This document shows, in pieces, positions 9,063 to 16,548 of a DNA stretch of 64,000 bases. The stretch spans positions 248,001 through 312,000 of the forward strand of contig NZ_VCEK01000004.1 of NCBI RefSeq assembly GCF_005862235.1. The letters are read 5' to 3'. The notes under the pieces were generated by a model that was given only the letters and a program-made list of their open reading frames with translations, was not told the DNA's origin and searched no databases. Made by a program: the position numbers and the translations under genes. Position 1 is the first letter of the stretch. The number at the start of each line of letters is the position of its first letter. This DNA is from Saccharomonospora piscinae (GTDB lineage Bacteria > Actinomycetota > Actinomycetes > Mycobacteriales > Pseudonocardiaceae).

Positions 9063-10066
9063 GTCGACCGGTAACGCTGTTCACGGGCCAGTGGGCCGAC
9101 ATGCCCTTCGAGGAGGTGTGCCGGCTCGCGTCGGAGTGGGGCTACGACGGGCTGGAGATCGCCTGCTCGGGCGATCACTTCGAGGTCGACCGAGCACTGT
9201 CCGAACCGGACTACGTGGCCGAGCGGCTGAAGCTGCTCGACTCGTACGGGCTCAAGGTCTGGACGATCTCGAACCACCTCGTGGGCCAGGCCGTGTGCGA
9301 CGACCCGATCGACGACCGGCACCGCAACATCCTTCCGGCTCGCATCTGGGGCGACGGGGAGCCCGAAGGGGTGCGCACCCGCGCCGCCGCGGAGATGGCC
9401 GACACGGCCAGGGCGGCGGCCAAGCTGGGCGTCGACACCGTCGTCGGCTTCACGGGCTCGAAGATCTGGAAGTACGTGGCGATGTTCCCGCCCATCGGGG
9501 CCGATGTGATCGAGGACGGGTACGCGGACTTCGCCCGGCGCTGGAACCCCATCCTCGACGTCTTCGACGAGGTCGGCGTCCGCTTCGCCCACGAGGTGCA
9601 CCCGAGCGAGATCGCCTACGACTACTGGACCACCAAGCGCGCTCTGGAAGCCGTCGGCAACCGGCCCGCCTTCGGGCTGAACTGGGACCCCTCGCACTTC
9701 GTGTGGCAGGACCTTGACCCGGTCGGGTTCATCCTCGACTTCGCCGACCGCATCTACCACGTGGACTGCAAGGACACGAAGAAGCGTTTCGACGGCCGCA
9801 ACGGCAGGCTCGGCTCGCACCTGCCGTGGGCCGACGCGCGACGCGGCTGGGACTTCGTGTCGACGGGGCACGGCGACGTGGACTGGGAGAGCGCCTTCCG
9901 CGCCCTGAACTCCATCGGCTACACCGGCCCGATCTCGGTCGAGTGGGAGGACGCGGGCATGGACCGGCTGCGGGGCGCCGCCGAGGCGGTGACCTACATC
10001 CGCAGCCAGCTGTTCGACAAGCCGGAGGCGGCCTTCGACGCCGCGTTCAGCGCCGACAAGAAGTGA
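9059..10066 (+). CDS. sugar phosphate isomerase/epimerase (xylose isomerase-like TIM barrel)
   Basis: 335 aa, ATG overlapping the previous stop by 4 bases. Starts '[20 protein letters not shown]'; further barrel motifs are 'GYDGLEIAC', '[16 protein letters not shown]', '[12 protein letters not shown]', '[12 protein letters not shown]' and 'ISVEWEDAG', giving the expected Glu/Asp/His metal ligands of the AP-endonuclease-2 fold. Family members include inosose dehydratase, 3-keto-glycoside lyases and epimerases. Next to an inositol-phosphate-synthase-like gene, action on an inosose or cyclitol is the most economical guess, not shown. Confidence 0.85.
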   Translation: MSRPVTLFTGQWADMPFEEVCRLASEWGYDGLEIACSGDHFEVDRALSEPDYVAERLKLLDSYGLKVWTISNHLVGQAVCDDPIDDRHRNILPARIWGDGEPEGVRTRAAAEMADTARAAAKLGVDTVVGFTGSKIWKYVAMFPPIGADVIEDGYADFARRWNPILDVFDEVGVRFAHEVHPSEIAYDYWTTKRALEAVGNRPAFGLNWDPSHFVWQDLDPVGFILDFADRIYHVDCKDTKKRFDGRNGRLGSHLPWADARRGWDFVSTGHGDVDWESAFRALNSIGYTGPISVEWEDAGMDRLRGAAEAVTYIRSQLFDKPEAAFDAAFSADKK

Positions 10067-10076
10067 GAGGTAGGGC

Positions 10077-10934
10077 ATGAGCGACAAGGGACTGTCCCGC
10101 AGGGCCATGCTGCGCACCGCCGCGGGAGCCGCGGCCGGTGTCGGGCTCGCCGGTGCGATGAGCGGCACCGCACAGGCCAGCTGGTTCCCGGGTGGGCGCC
10201 GCATTCCGCAGCGCATGATCAGCATTCAGCTCTACACGCTGCGTACCCTGCTCGAATCCGACCTGGAGGGCACGCTGGAGGCGGTGGCCGACATCGGCTA
10301 CCGCAGCGTGGAGCTGGCGGGCACCTACGGCAGGTCGGCGGCCGAGTTCCGGCGGCTGCTCGACCGGTACGGCCTCACCGCGACCTCGGCGCACGTCGGG
10401 TTCGACGGCGCCGACGTGAACCAGTTGATCGAGGACGCGAAGACCATCGGCTACCGCAAGGCGGCCTGCGCGTGGGCGCAGTACGGCACGCTGGGGGAGT
10501 GGCGCGACTTCGCGGACCGGCTCGACGACGCCGCCTCGGCGTTCCGCAGGGCGGGGATCTCGTACGGCTACCACAACCACGACCACGAGTACCAGCCCAT
10601 CGACGGCGTGCGTCCCATCGACGTGATCGCCGACCGCACCAAGTGGTACAACGTCCACCTCGAGTACGACCTGTACTGGGTGGTCGTCGGTGGAGCCGAT
10701 CCGGTGGAGGAGTACTATCGCCGCTTCGGCCGGGTGAAGCAGTTCCACGTGAAGGACCGCGGTGAGGACGGCGGCTGGGCCGATGTGGGAACGGGCGACA
10801 TCGACTGGCGCACGCTGTTCCGCAGGACCTGGCCGGGCCCGATGAAGCAGTACATCGTCGAGCACGACGCCCCGTCCGACCCGCTGACCACGGCGAAGGT
10901 CGGCTACGACTATCTGAGGAACCTGCGCTTCTAG
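10077..10934 (+). CDS. Tat-exported sugar phosphate isomerase/epimerase-like protein
   Basis: 285 aa. The N-terminus 'LSRRAMLRTAAGAAAG' is a twin-arginine signal, with a cleavage site near 'AQA-SW' at about residue 35, so the mature TIM barrel should be folded in the cytoplasm, probably with its metal, then exported. Barrel motifs are 'QLYTLRTLLE', 'YGYHNHDHEYQP', 'LEYDLYWVV', 'FHVKDRGED' and 'IVEHDAP'. GAGAGG at 10063-10072 precedes the ATG. It is last in the operon and ends just before a palindromic terminator. An exported epimerase-like enzyme suggests that the pathway ends, or its product is processed, outside the membrane. Confidence 0.87.
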   Translation: MSDKGLSRRAMLRTAAGAAAGVGLAGAMSGTAQASWFPGGRRIPQRMISIQLYTLRTLLESDLEGTLEAVADIGYRSVELAGTYGRSAAEFRRLLDRYGLTATSAHVGFDGADVNQLIEDAKTIGYRKAACAWAQYGTLGEWRDFADRLDDAASAFRRAGISYGYHNHDHEYQPIDGVRPIDVIADRTKWYNVHLEYDLYWVVVGGADPVEEYYRRFGRVKQFHVKDRGEDGGWADVGTGDIDWRTLFRRTWPGPMKQYIVEHDAPSDPLTTAKVGYDYLRNLRF

Positions 10935-10945
10935 CGCGCCGGAGT

Positions 10946-10998
10946 GCCGCGAAGGCCACCGTCACCGCGGCAGACGCGGCGACGGTGGCCTTCGCGGC
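10946..10998. terminator. long palindrome, copy 1 of a dispersed family (bidirectional terminator)
   Basis: Perfect 18-base arms (10946-10963 and 10981-10998), core GCCGCGAAGGCCACC, with an inner CCGCG/CGCGG stem. It sits in the 67-base gap between two convergent genes, so it can terminate both. The same core recurs at 14059, 30734 and 50391. Confidence 0.75.
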
Positions 10999-11001
10999 GT
11001 C

Positions 11002-11928
11002 TCACGAGCCGTACGCGGCCAGCGTGCGCAGGGCGTTGACGGTCGTGTAGCCGCGCCAGTCGAGTGCGGCGGCGGGGGAGTAGCTGGCGAAGTCCACCGT
11101 CCAGCCGCCGTCCTCGGCCTGCCGGTCCCGGAGCCGGTCGAGGTCGGCCCGGACCACCTCCGGAGTGAGTAGCGCGTTCGCGGGCCCTGGCTGCGGGCAC
11201 AGGTCCAGCGGTCGCAGCGTCTCACCGGGTGCGCCGCCCTGCACGGGAACCAGCCCGGTGGCGGGGACGTGGGCCCCGAGCACGGTCAGCAACTCCCGCG
11301 CCGTCTCGGAATGCGCGCCGTGCAGCGCGTCCGCGAACCGCACGGCGAAGGCCAGTTCGTAAGCGTGTGGCACCCGTTCCTCGTGGCGCAGGCGCAGGAT
11401 CGCGGCCACGCAGTACTCGGTGGCGCGCGCGAGCCAGGGGTGATCGGCGACGCCACGGTCGTGCGCCGCGACGCGGTGTGCGTGCAGGGCGACCACGGCC
11501 GTGATCTGGAGCGACGACGTGGCGTGGTCCGCCTGGGTCCAGAAGGGCGCGCACCCCACGGAGTCACCGATCGGCAGCGCGAACGGGAGTCCGCCGTCGG
11601 GCAGGGCCACCGTCGTGAGCCAGTCGCAGAGCTCCCGCGCTGCCGGTGTGGTCACGGGTGTCACCTCGGCCAGCACCTCGAAGGCGTGCAGTGCCGCCGC
11701 CGGCTGGCTCTCCGGCGACCGCAGGTCGGGTTCGAGACCGTGCCCATAGCCGCCGTCGGCGTTGCGGTACGCGGCCAGCGCGGCCAGTGCGGCTGGCGTG
11801 GCTGGCGTGGCTGGCGCCCCCTCCGGAGCGCCGCTGCCGTCGAGCACGGCGAACCGGTGGCGATCGAGCATTCTCGCGTGGGTGGTGAGAAACCGGCGTG
11901 CCGCCGCAGTGGTGCTGGACTCGGTCAT
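11002..11928 (-). CDS. prenyltransferase/squalene-cyclase-repeat protein
   Basis: 308 aa, ATG start. An alpha/alpha-toroid made of 'DGGY/DGGL/DGGW' segments: 'YRNADGGYGHGLEPDLRSP' (about 55-73), 'LPDGGLPFALPIGDSVG' (about 114-130) and 'RQAEDGGWTVDFASYSP' (about 273-289). These resemble QW-type repeats of prenyltransferase and squalene oxidase families, but the DxDD or HCZ catalytic signatures of true cyclases or farnesyltransferases are not seen. Role unknown. A 9-base tandem repeat encodes 'PATPATPA' near residue 41. Convergent with the ebo-like operon. Confidence 0.75.
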   Translation of the reverse strand: MTESSTTAAARRFLTTHARMLDRHRFAVLDGSGAPEGAPATPATPAALAALAAYRNADGGYGHGLEPDLRSPESQPAAALHAFEVLAEVTPVTTPAARELCDWLTTVALPDGGLPFALPIGDSVGCAPFWTQADHATSSLQITAVVALHAHRVAAHDRGVADHPWLARATEYCVAAILRLRHEERVPHAYELAFAVRFADALHGAHSETARELLTVLGAHVPATGLVPVQGGAPGETLRPLDLCPQPGPANALLTPEVVRADLDRLRDRQAEDGGWTVDFASYSPAAALDWRGYTTVNALRTLAAYGS

Positions 11929-11981
11929 ACCGCGACGCTACCCCAAGTCGAACGGGTGTTCGAGTTGGGCTGGATGTGCTA

Positions 11982-12707
11982 CTACGGCCGGGTGAGCAGG
12001 GTGAGGTAGGCGTCGAGTTGGGCCGCTCCCGCGAGCAGATCGCGGCTGCGGCGGGTCAGCCGGCGCTGCCACGAGTCGAGGAAGTCCCGCAACGCCTCAG
12101 CCCCGCCCGCCTCGTGCAGGGACCCGATGAACTGCGCGACCTGGCGCAACCCGTACCCGCCCCGGCGGAGTTGTCGCGCGATCTCGGCGTCGCGGACGCA
12201 GCCAGGTCCGTAGCGGCGGTAGCCGGTGGCCCGTTCGCGCGCGGGATGCAGGATGCCCTCGTCCTCCCAGGCGCGCAGCGTCGCCGGGTGGATGCTGAGC
12301 CTGCGTCCGAGTTCGCCCACGGTCAGGTCGGGCCCACGAATCGGGGCCGGCGCGGTGGTGGCCAGGCTGTCCAGCGCCGCCGCGGCCTCGGTGCGGGTGT
12401 CGCGTTCGGCGACCAGCGCGACGTGCGCGGCGTCGACGAGGCGGTAGGCCGCGTCCGTGTCGCCGCGGTTGACCGCGCGCATGATCTCCATCGCCCGCTG
12501 GTGCCCGTGGCCTTTGCGCAGTGCGAGAAAGGCACGCAGCGCCTGCGCGTGCAGGGGCGTGTAACGCCGGTATCCCGTCTCAGCGCGCTCGGTGGCCGGG
12601 AGGATTCCCGCGTCGCCGTAGTTGCGGATCGCCTGCGCGGACAAGTCGTGTTCGCGGGCGAGGTCGATAGGGCGCACCTGACTCCCGGTTGAGGCTTTCT
12701 GGCTCAT
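11982..12707 (-). CDS. MerR-family regulator with two MerR DNA-binding domains
   Basis: 241 aa; the ATG at 12707 gives 'SQKASTGSQVRPIDLAREHD', and upstream in-frame sequence is not MerR-like. Residues about 13-50 form one MerR winged helix ('IRNYGDAGILPATERAETG'). A second, better conserved one follows at about 125-165 ('LRAWEDEGILHPARERATG'). The tandem arrangement is known in TioE-type actinobacterial regulators. No Cys metal site is evident, so a drug-like or redox ligand is more likely than a metal. It is divergent, with an 81-base gap, from the erythromycin-esterase-family gene, its probable target. Confidence 0.88.
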   Translation of the reverse strand: MSQKASTGSQVRPIDLAREHDLSAQAIRNYGDAGILPATERAETGYRRYTPLHAQALRAFLALRKGHGHQRAMEIMRAVNRGDTDAAYRLVDAAHVALVAERDTRTEAAAALDSLATTAPAPIRGPDLTVGELGRRLSIHPATLRAWEDEGILHPARERATGYRRYGPGCVRDAEIARQLRRGGYGLRQVAQFIGSLHEAGGAEALRDFLDSWQRRLTRRSRDLLAGAAQLDAYLTLLTRP

Positions 12708-12735
12708 CGCCGAGGTCGAGTTGGGGAAGGGTTCA

Positions 12736-12761
12736 CTCGACTCTCCAACGATAGCGTCGAG
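12736..12761. promoter_or_regulatory. inverted repeat in the merR/esterase divergent region
   Basis: CTCGAC (12736-12741) and GTCGAG (12756-12761) face each other across 14 bases in the middle of the 81-base divergent region. MerR proteins bind such dyads between promoter boxes. A further GTCGAG lies at 12715-12720. Confidence 0.45.
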
Positions 12762-12788
12762 GGCTGTCGCTTTGGGAAAGGGGTTTCT

Positions 12789-14051
12789 ATGACGACCGCC
12801 GCGCCACTGGGCGAGATCGGCCGACCGTTCGACGACCGGGCGAGTCTGGGCCGTACCGTCCGCGAGTTCCTCGCCGCGCGGGCCGAGCCGCCGGTGCTGC
12901 TCGCACTCGGCGAACCGGTCCACGGAGTCGAGGCGTTTCCGTCCTTGCGCAACGACCTGCTGGGCGAGCTGGTCGAACGCGGGTATCGCTCGATCGTGCT
13001 GGAGACCGACGCCTTCGCCGCCGCCGCGGTCGACGACTACGTGTGCGGGGGCGCGGCGGAGCTCGACACCGTACTCGCGACCGGGTTCAGTCACGGTTTC
13101 GGCGCTCTGCCGGGCAATCGGGTGCTGGTCGAGTGGCTCCGCGCGTACAACGCGGGCCGCGCGCCGCGGGACCGGGTTCGCTTCCACGGCTTCGACGCCC
13201 CGGTGGAGTTCGCCGGTGCGCCGAGCCCACGGCACGCGCTGCTCTCGGCCCTCGGTTTCCTGCCGGCCGCACTGCGTCCCGGCAGTCCCGGCAGTCCCGG
13301 CAGTTCCGGCAGTCCCGGCACAGCCGGGGACCTGGACGCGCTGGTGGGCGAGGAGGCGGCCTGGACGAACCCGTCGGCCATGTACGAGCCGGAGGCGTCG
13401 ATCGGCGACTCGGCCGGGGCGCGCGCTCTGCGCGTGGTCGCGGACGACCTCGTCAGTGTGTTACGCCGCGCGGCACCGGTCCTGCGGCCCGCCGACCCGG
13501 ACGCCTACGGCCACGCCGTCGCGCACGCGCGCACCGCGCGGGGACTGCTGCGCTACCACGCGGCCATGGCGGACACCGGCTCCGACCGGATCGCGGCGCT
13601 GCTCAGCCTGCGTGCCGAGATGATGGCGGACAACCTGCTCGCGATCGTCGAACGGGAGCGGCCGCGCGGGCCGAGCCTGGTGTTCGCGCACAACGTGCAC
13701 CTGCGACGGACGCGCTCCGACATGCCAGTTGACGGCGGGGACGTGAGCTGGTGCAGCGCGGGTGCGCTGATGGGACTGGAGCTGGGAGAGCGGTACGTGT
13801 TCGTGGCGACCGACGCCGTGTCCGGCGCCGAGCCGGGCACGTTGCAGCACGTGCTGGCCGAGTCGACCACCCGCCGTGCCCTGTTCCCGGCCGCCGGGCT
13901 CCGAGCCACGCTTCCCGCGTCCACCGGAGTGAGTCACCCGATCGCGCGAGGGCATCTCCCGCTCACCCCGGCCGAGCTGACCGGCGCCGACGCGGTCATC
14001 GCGGTCGCGGACACCGATGGCTCCCAGCACCGGTACTGGGAGGGTCCGTAG
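12789..14051 (+). CDS. erythromycin esterase-family protein
   Basis: 420 aa, ATG preceded by AAAGGGG. Family landmarks are 'LALGEPVHGVEAFPSLRNDLL' (about 38-58), 'IVLETDAFAAAAVDDYV' (about 68-84), 'RVRFHGFDAP' (about 130-139) and 'LVFAHNVHLRR' (about 297-307). These contain the conserved Glu and His residues of the Ere/succinoglycan-biosynthesis-like superfamily. Some members hydrolyse macrolide lactones; many genomic members have other or unknown substrates, so resistance is not proven. The initial motif has EPVHG where Ere enzymes have GExTHG. Residues about 165-178 are a collagen-like PGS repeat from a DNA tandem repeat. Probably controlled by the divergent double-MerR protein. Confidence 0.85.
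   Translation: MTTAAPLGEIGRPFDDRASLGRTVREFLAARAEPPVLLALGEPVHGVEAFPSLRNDLLGELVERGYRSIVLETDAFAAAAVDDYVCGGAAELDTVLATGFSHGFGALPGNRVLVEWLRAYNAGRAPRDRVRFHGFDAPVEFAGAPSPRHALLSALGFLPAALRPGSPGSPGSSGSPGTAGDLDALVGEEAAWTNPSAMYEPEASIGDSAGARALRVVADDLVSVLRRAAPVLRPADPDAYGHAVAHARTARGLLRYHAAMADTGSDRIAALLSLRAEMMADNLLAIVERERPRGPSLVFAHNVHLRRTRSDMPVDGGDVSWCSAGALMGLELGERYVFVATDAVSGAEPGTLQHVLAESTTRRALFPAAGLRATLPASTGVSHPIARGHLPLTPAELTGADAVIAVADTDGSQHRYWEGP
13280..13320 (+). repeat. 9-base in-frame tandem repeat
   Basis: About 4.5 units of GGCAGTCCC (one unit has TTCC) inside the esterase gene, encoding repeated Gly-Ser-Pro. The multiple of three keeps the frame, so copy number can vary without frameshift. Confidence 0.85.
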
Positions 14052-14058
14052 CGGGTGT

Positions 14059-14111
14059 GCCGCGAAGGCCACCCTCGCTGCGTCAGACGCAGTGAAGGTG
14101 GCCTTCGCGGC
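14059..14111. terminator. long palindrome, copy 2 of the dispersed family
   Basis: Perfect 15-base outer arms (14059-14073, 14097-14111) plus an inner CTGCGT/ACGCAG stem, in the 63-base gap between the convergent esterase and STAS genes. Confidence 0.75.
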
Positions 14112-14114
14112 GCC

Positions 14115-14546
14115 TCACCGGGACACCGGGTCGGCGTCGAGCGTGAAGTCGAGGATCTCCTCTCCGGTACGCGGGGCGGGGACGCCGGCCAGCGCCGACT
14201 CGACCGTCCCGTGCAGCGGCAGGGCGTCGGACAGACCGACGGCCTCCACCGGTCTGCGCACCGCGCGCTGCGTCGCGACGACGCGCAGCGGCGTTCCGCG
14301 CCGTGCCGCCGTCTTCTGGGTGTTGAGCAGCAGCGCCAGTCCCGCCGAGCCCAGGAACGTGACCTCGCTGAGGTCCACGACCAGGGTCTCGGGCGGCGAC
14401 ACGGCGTCGAGCGCCTTGTCGAGATGGACCTCGAACTCCCGCCGGGTGCTGAGATCGATCTCGCCGCTCACCGTGACAACGGCACCTGCTCCATGACGTT
14501 CGATGGTTAGTCCCAACAGTGAAGTGGGTATTGCTAGTTCGGACAC
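14115..14546 (-). CDS. STAS-domain anti-sigma-factor antagonist
   Basis: 143 aa. GTG start chosen because GGAGG lies 4 bases upstream and the product then begins 'SELAIPTSLLGLTIERHG', typical of the family. One STAS domain: 'VTVSGEIDLSTRREFEVHLD' (about 25-44) and 'LVVDLSEVTFLGSAGLALLL' (about 58-77). The conserved Ser in 'GSAG' is the phosphorylation site in SpoIIAA/RsbV proteins. Phosphorylation by a HPK-type anti-sigma kinase would switch partner release. The only candidate kinase-like gene in the window is at 34517-34963. The long C-terminal extension ends 'DPVSR'. Confidence 0.88.
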   Translation of the reverse strand: MSELAIPTSLLGLTIERHGAGAVVTVSGEIDLSTRREFEVHLDKALDAVSPPETLVVDLSEVTFLGSAGLALLLNTQKTAARRGTPLRVVATQRAVRRPVEAVGLSDALPLHGTVESALAGVPAPRTGEEILDFTLDADPVSR

Positions 14547-14717
14547 GGCACCTCCAGCGGTGTCCCCATCAACCGATAGGTCGAAAGCTCGTCTGGCTGC
14601 TGCCTGCTCAACCGCCCGACTGCACAAAGACTAGCCCGGACGGCCCAATGTGCAAAGACCAAAATCGGTGGGCATTCCCTGAATGGAGGATTGTCGCAAC
14701 ACGAGGAGTGACCTCAG

Positions 14718-15134
14718 ATGGCACGAGTCCGGGACATCATGACGAGTGATCCGACGTATGCGGAGACCAGCGAGACGGTCACGCACGCGGCCCGCACGAT
14801 GGCCTCCGCCGGGGTCGGAGCGCTGCCCATCCGCGGTGAGGACCACCGGCTCAAGGGAATGCTGACCGATCGTGACATCGTCGTGAAAGTGCTGGCCGAG
14901 GGCAAGGACCCCGTCGCACTCCACGTCGGTGAGCTGGCTCAGGGCGAGGTCTTCGCGGTCCGTCCCGACGACGACGTCCGCCGTGCTCTCGACGAGATGT
15001 CACGCCACCGGGTGCGGCGGCTGGTCGTCACGGAGGGCGACCGGCTCGTGGGAATCGTCTCGCAGGCGGATGTCGCGCGCAGCCTCGCCGATGCGGAGGT
15101 CGGAAGCACGGTCGAGGATATCTCCCGTGACTGA
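14718..15134 (+). CDS. CBS-domain pair protein
   Basis: 138 aa, two CBS domains filling the whole protein: 'VRDIMTSDPTYAETSETV' (residues 4-21) and 'VGELAQGEVFAVRPDDDV' (about 71-88), each followed by the typical 'LVGIVSQADVAR'-like segment. Stand-alone CBS pairs of this size resemble mycobacterial Hrp1, which binds adenine nucleotides or metals and is hypoxia-induced. No DosR-like box is evident upstream. AGGAGTGAC lies 5 bases before the ATG. Confidence 0.88.
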   Translation: MARVRDIMTSDPTYAETSETVTHAARTMASAGVGALPIRGEDHRLKGMLTDRDIVVKVLAEGKDPVALHVGELAQGEVFAVRPDDDVRRALDEMSRHRVRRLVVTEGDRLVGIVSQADVARSLADAEVGSTVEDISRD

Positions 15135-15237
15135 TCGGGTGAATTTTCGGGCCCGCCACGAAATAGTCATCGGCTAGTTGACGGAACGTCGATTTTCGCG
15201 ACTGTGTTTCATTTTTCACTCGGTTTCCGTCGCTTTG

Positions 15238-16548
15238 TCACCGGCCCAGTCGGTGATAGGAAAATCCCGCACGAACCACGCTGCCCGCGTCGAGGAGGTC
15301 GCGGGTGTCCACCAGCACGGGTCGGTCGGTCAGTGCCGCGAGCTGCCGCCAGTCGAGCTGCCGGAACTGCGGCCACTCCGTGAGCAGCACGAGTCCGGCC
15401 GCGTCCTTCGCGACGAGACCCACCTCGTCGGCCCACCGCACGGCTCCGAGTTCGGCCGTGCGGCGCACACCCGGGTCGTAGCCGGTGAGAACGGCTCCGG
15501 CGCAGGCGAGCCGGTCGGCCACGGCCAGCGCGGGTGACTCGCGGACGTCGTCGGTGCCCGCCTTGAACGCCATGCCGAGCAGGCCCAGGCGTACCCCGTC
15601 GAGTGAGCCCTCCGCCGAGCCCGTGACCGCCTCCCTGATCTTGCGCACCACTCGATCGTGCTGGTGTTCGTTGGCCGTGACGGTGTCGGCCAGCACGGCG
15701 AAGTCCACCCCGGCCTCCGTCGCCGTGCGCAGCAGGGCGCGGGTGTCCTTCGGCAGGCAGGAGCCACCCCAGCCCGGTCCGGGACTGAGGAACGCGGCCC
15801 CGATACGGGGATCGAGCCGCATCGCGCCCGCGACGTCGCCGATGTCCGCGCCGACGTGCTCGCACAGCTCGGCCAGCACGTTGACGTAGGACAGCTTCAG
15901 CGCGAGAAAGGCGTTGCTGGCGTACTTCGCCAGTTCGGCGCTCGCGGCGTCGGTGCGCACCAGCGGCGCGCTGATCCCGCCGTAGAGCGCGGTGACCGTG
16001 GCGGTGGCGCGCCCCTCGCCGGGGCCCGGCACGGTCCCGACCACGAGGCGGTCGGGGTGGAGGAAGTCGTGTACCGCGTGGCCTTCGCGGAGGAACTCGG
16101 GATTGCTGACGGCGCTGCGACCGAGCGCGCGGGCCGTGCGCCGGGTGGTGCCCACGGGGACGGTCGACTTGACGACCACGACCGCGTCGTGGCGCAGCAC
16201 GTCCGCGAGTGCCGCGACGGCGGCGTCGAACGGTGCGAGGTCGGCCGTGCCGTCGGCGTGGGCCGGGGTCGGGACGCACAACAGAATGACCTCGGCGGTG
16301 GCGAGTTCGGCGAGGTCGGTGGTGAAGGTCAGCCCGCCGTCGGCGACGTGGGCGCCGACCAGGTCGGCGAGGCCGGGCTCCGCGATCGGCACCTCGGCCC
16401 GCCGCAGTGCCGCCACCTTGGTGGCGTCGATGTCGGCACCGATCACGCGGTGGCCCAGGTGCGCGAGGCAGGCGGCGCTGGTCAGCCCGACGTAGCCCGT
16501 GCCGACGACCCCGACGGTGAACGGTCTCCGGCCGCTGTCCTCCGGCAT
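15238..16548 (-). CDS. ugd: UDP-glucose 6-dehydrogenase
   Basis: 436 aa, ATG with GGAGGT 6 bases upstream. N-terminal NAD site 'VGVVGTGYVGLTSAACLAHL' (about 11-30); 'VKSTVPVGTTRRTAR' (about 125-139); catalytic Cys in 'GPGWGGSCLPKDTRAL' (about 259-274); C-terminal 'GMAFKAGTDDVRESPAL' (about 329-345). Oxidises UDP-glucose to UDP-glucuronate with 2 NAD. It ends the nine-gene minus-strand glycan operon. Its start lies inside the upstream glycosyltransferase gene (67-base overlap). The UXS-like gene at 24496-25473 would use its product. Confidence 0.93.
   Translation of the reverse strand: MPEDSGRRPFTVGVVGTGYVGLTSAACLAHLGHRVIGADIDATKVAALRRAEVPIAEPGLADLVGAHVADGGLTFTTDLAELATAEVILLCVPTPAHADGTADLAPFDAAVAALADVLRHDAVVVVKSTVPVGTTRRTARALGRSAVSNPEFLREGHAVHDFLHPDRLVVGTVPGPGEGRATATVTALYGGISAPLVRTDAASAELAKYASNAFLALKLSYVNVLAELCEHVGADIGDVAGAMRLDPRIGAAFLSPGPGWGGSCLPKDTRALLRTATEAGVDFAVLADTVTANEHQHDRVVRKIREAVTGSAEGSLDGVRLGLLGMAFKAGTDDVRESPALAVADRLACAGAVLTGYDPGVRRTAELGAVRWADEVGLVAKDAAGLVLLTEWPQFRQLDWRQLAALTDRPVLVDTRDLLDAGSVVRAGFSYHRLGR

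Noticed and set aside
12789-14051. Self-resistance gene of a macrolide cluster
   Set aside because: No polyketide synthase or other macrolide gene lies within the window, and the active-site motif differs from resistance-type Ere.
15135-15237. AT-richer, T-rich gap between the CBS and ugd genes as an RNA gene or transfer scar
   Set aside because: Only 103 bases, no stem-loop or tRNA-like folding that I could find, and both flanking genes are typical; left as plain intergenic sequence.
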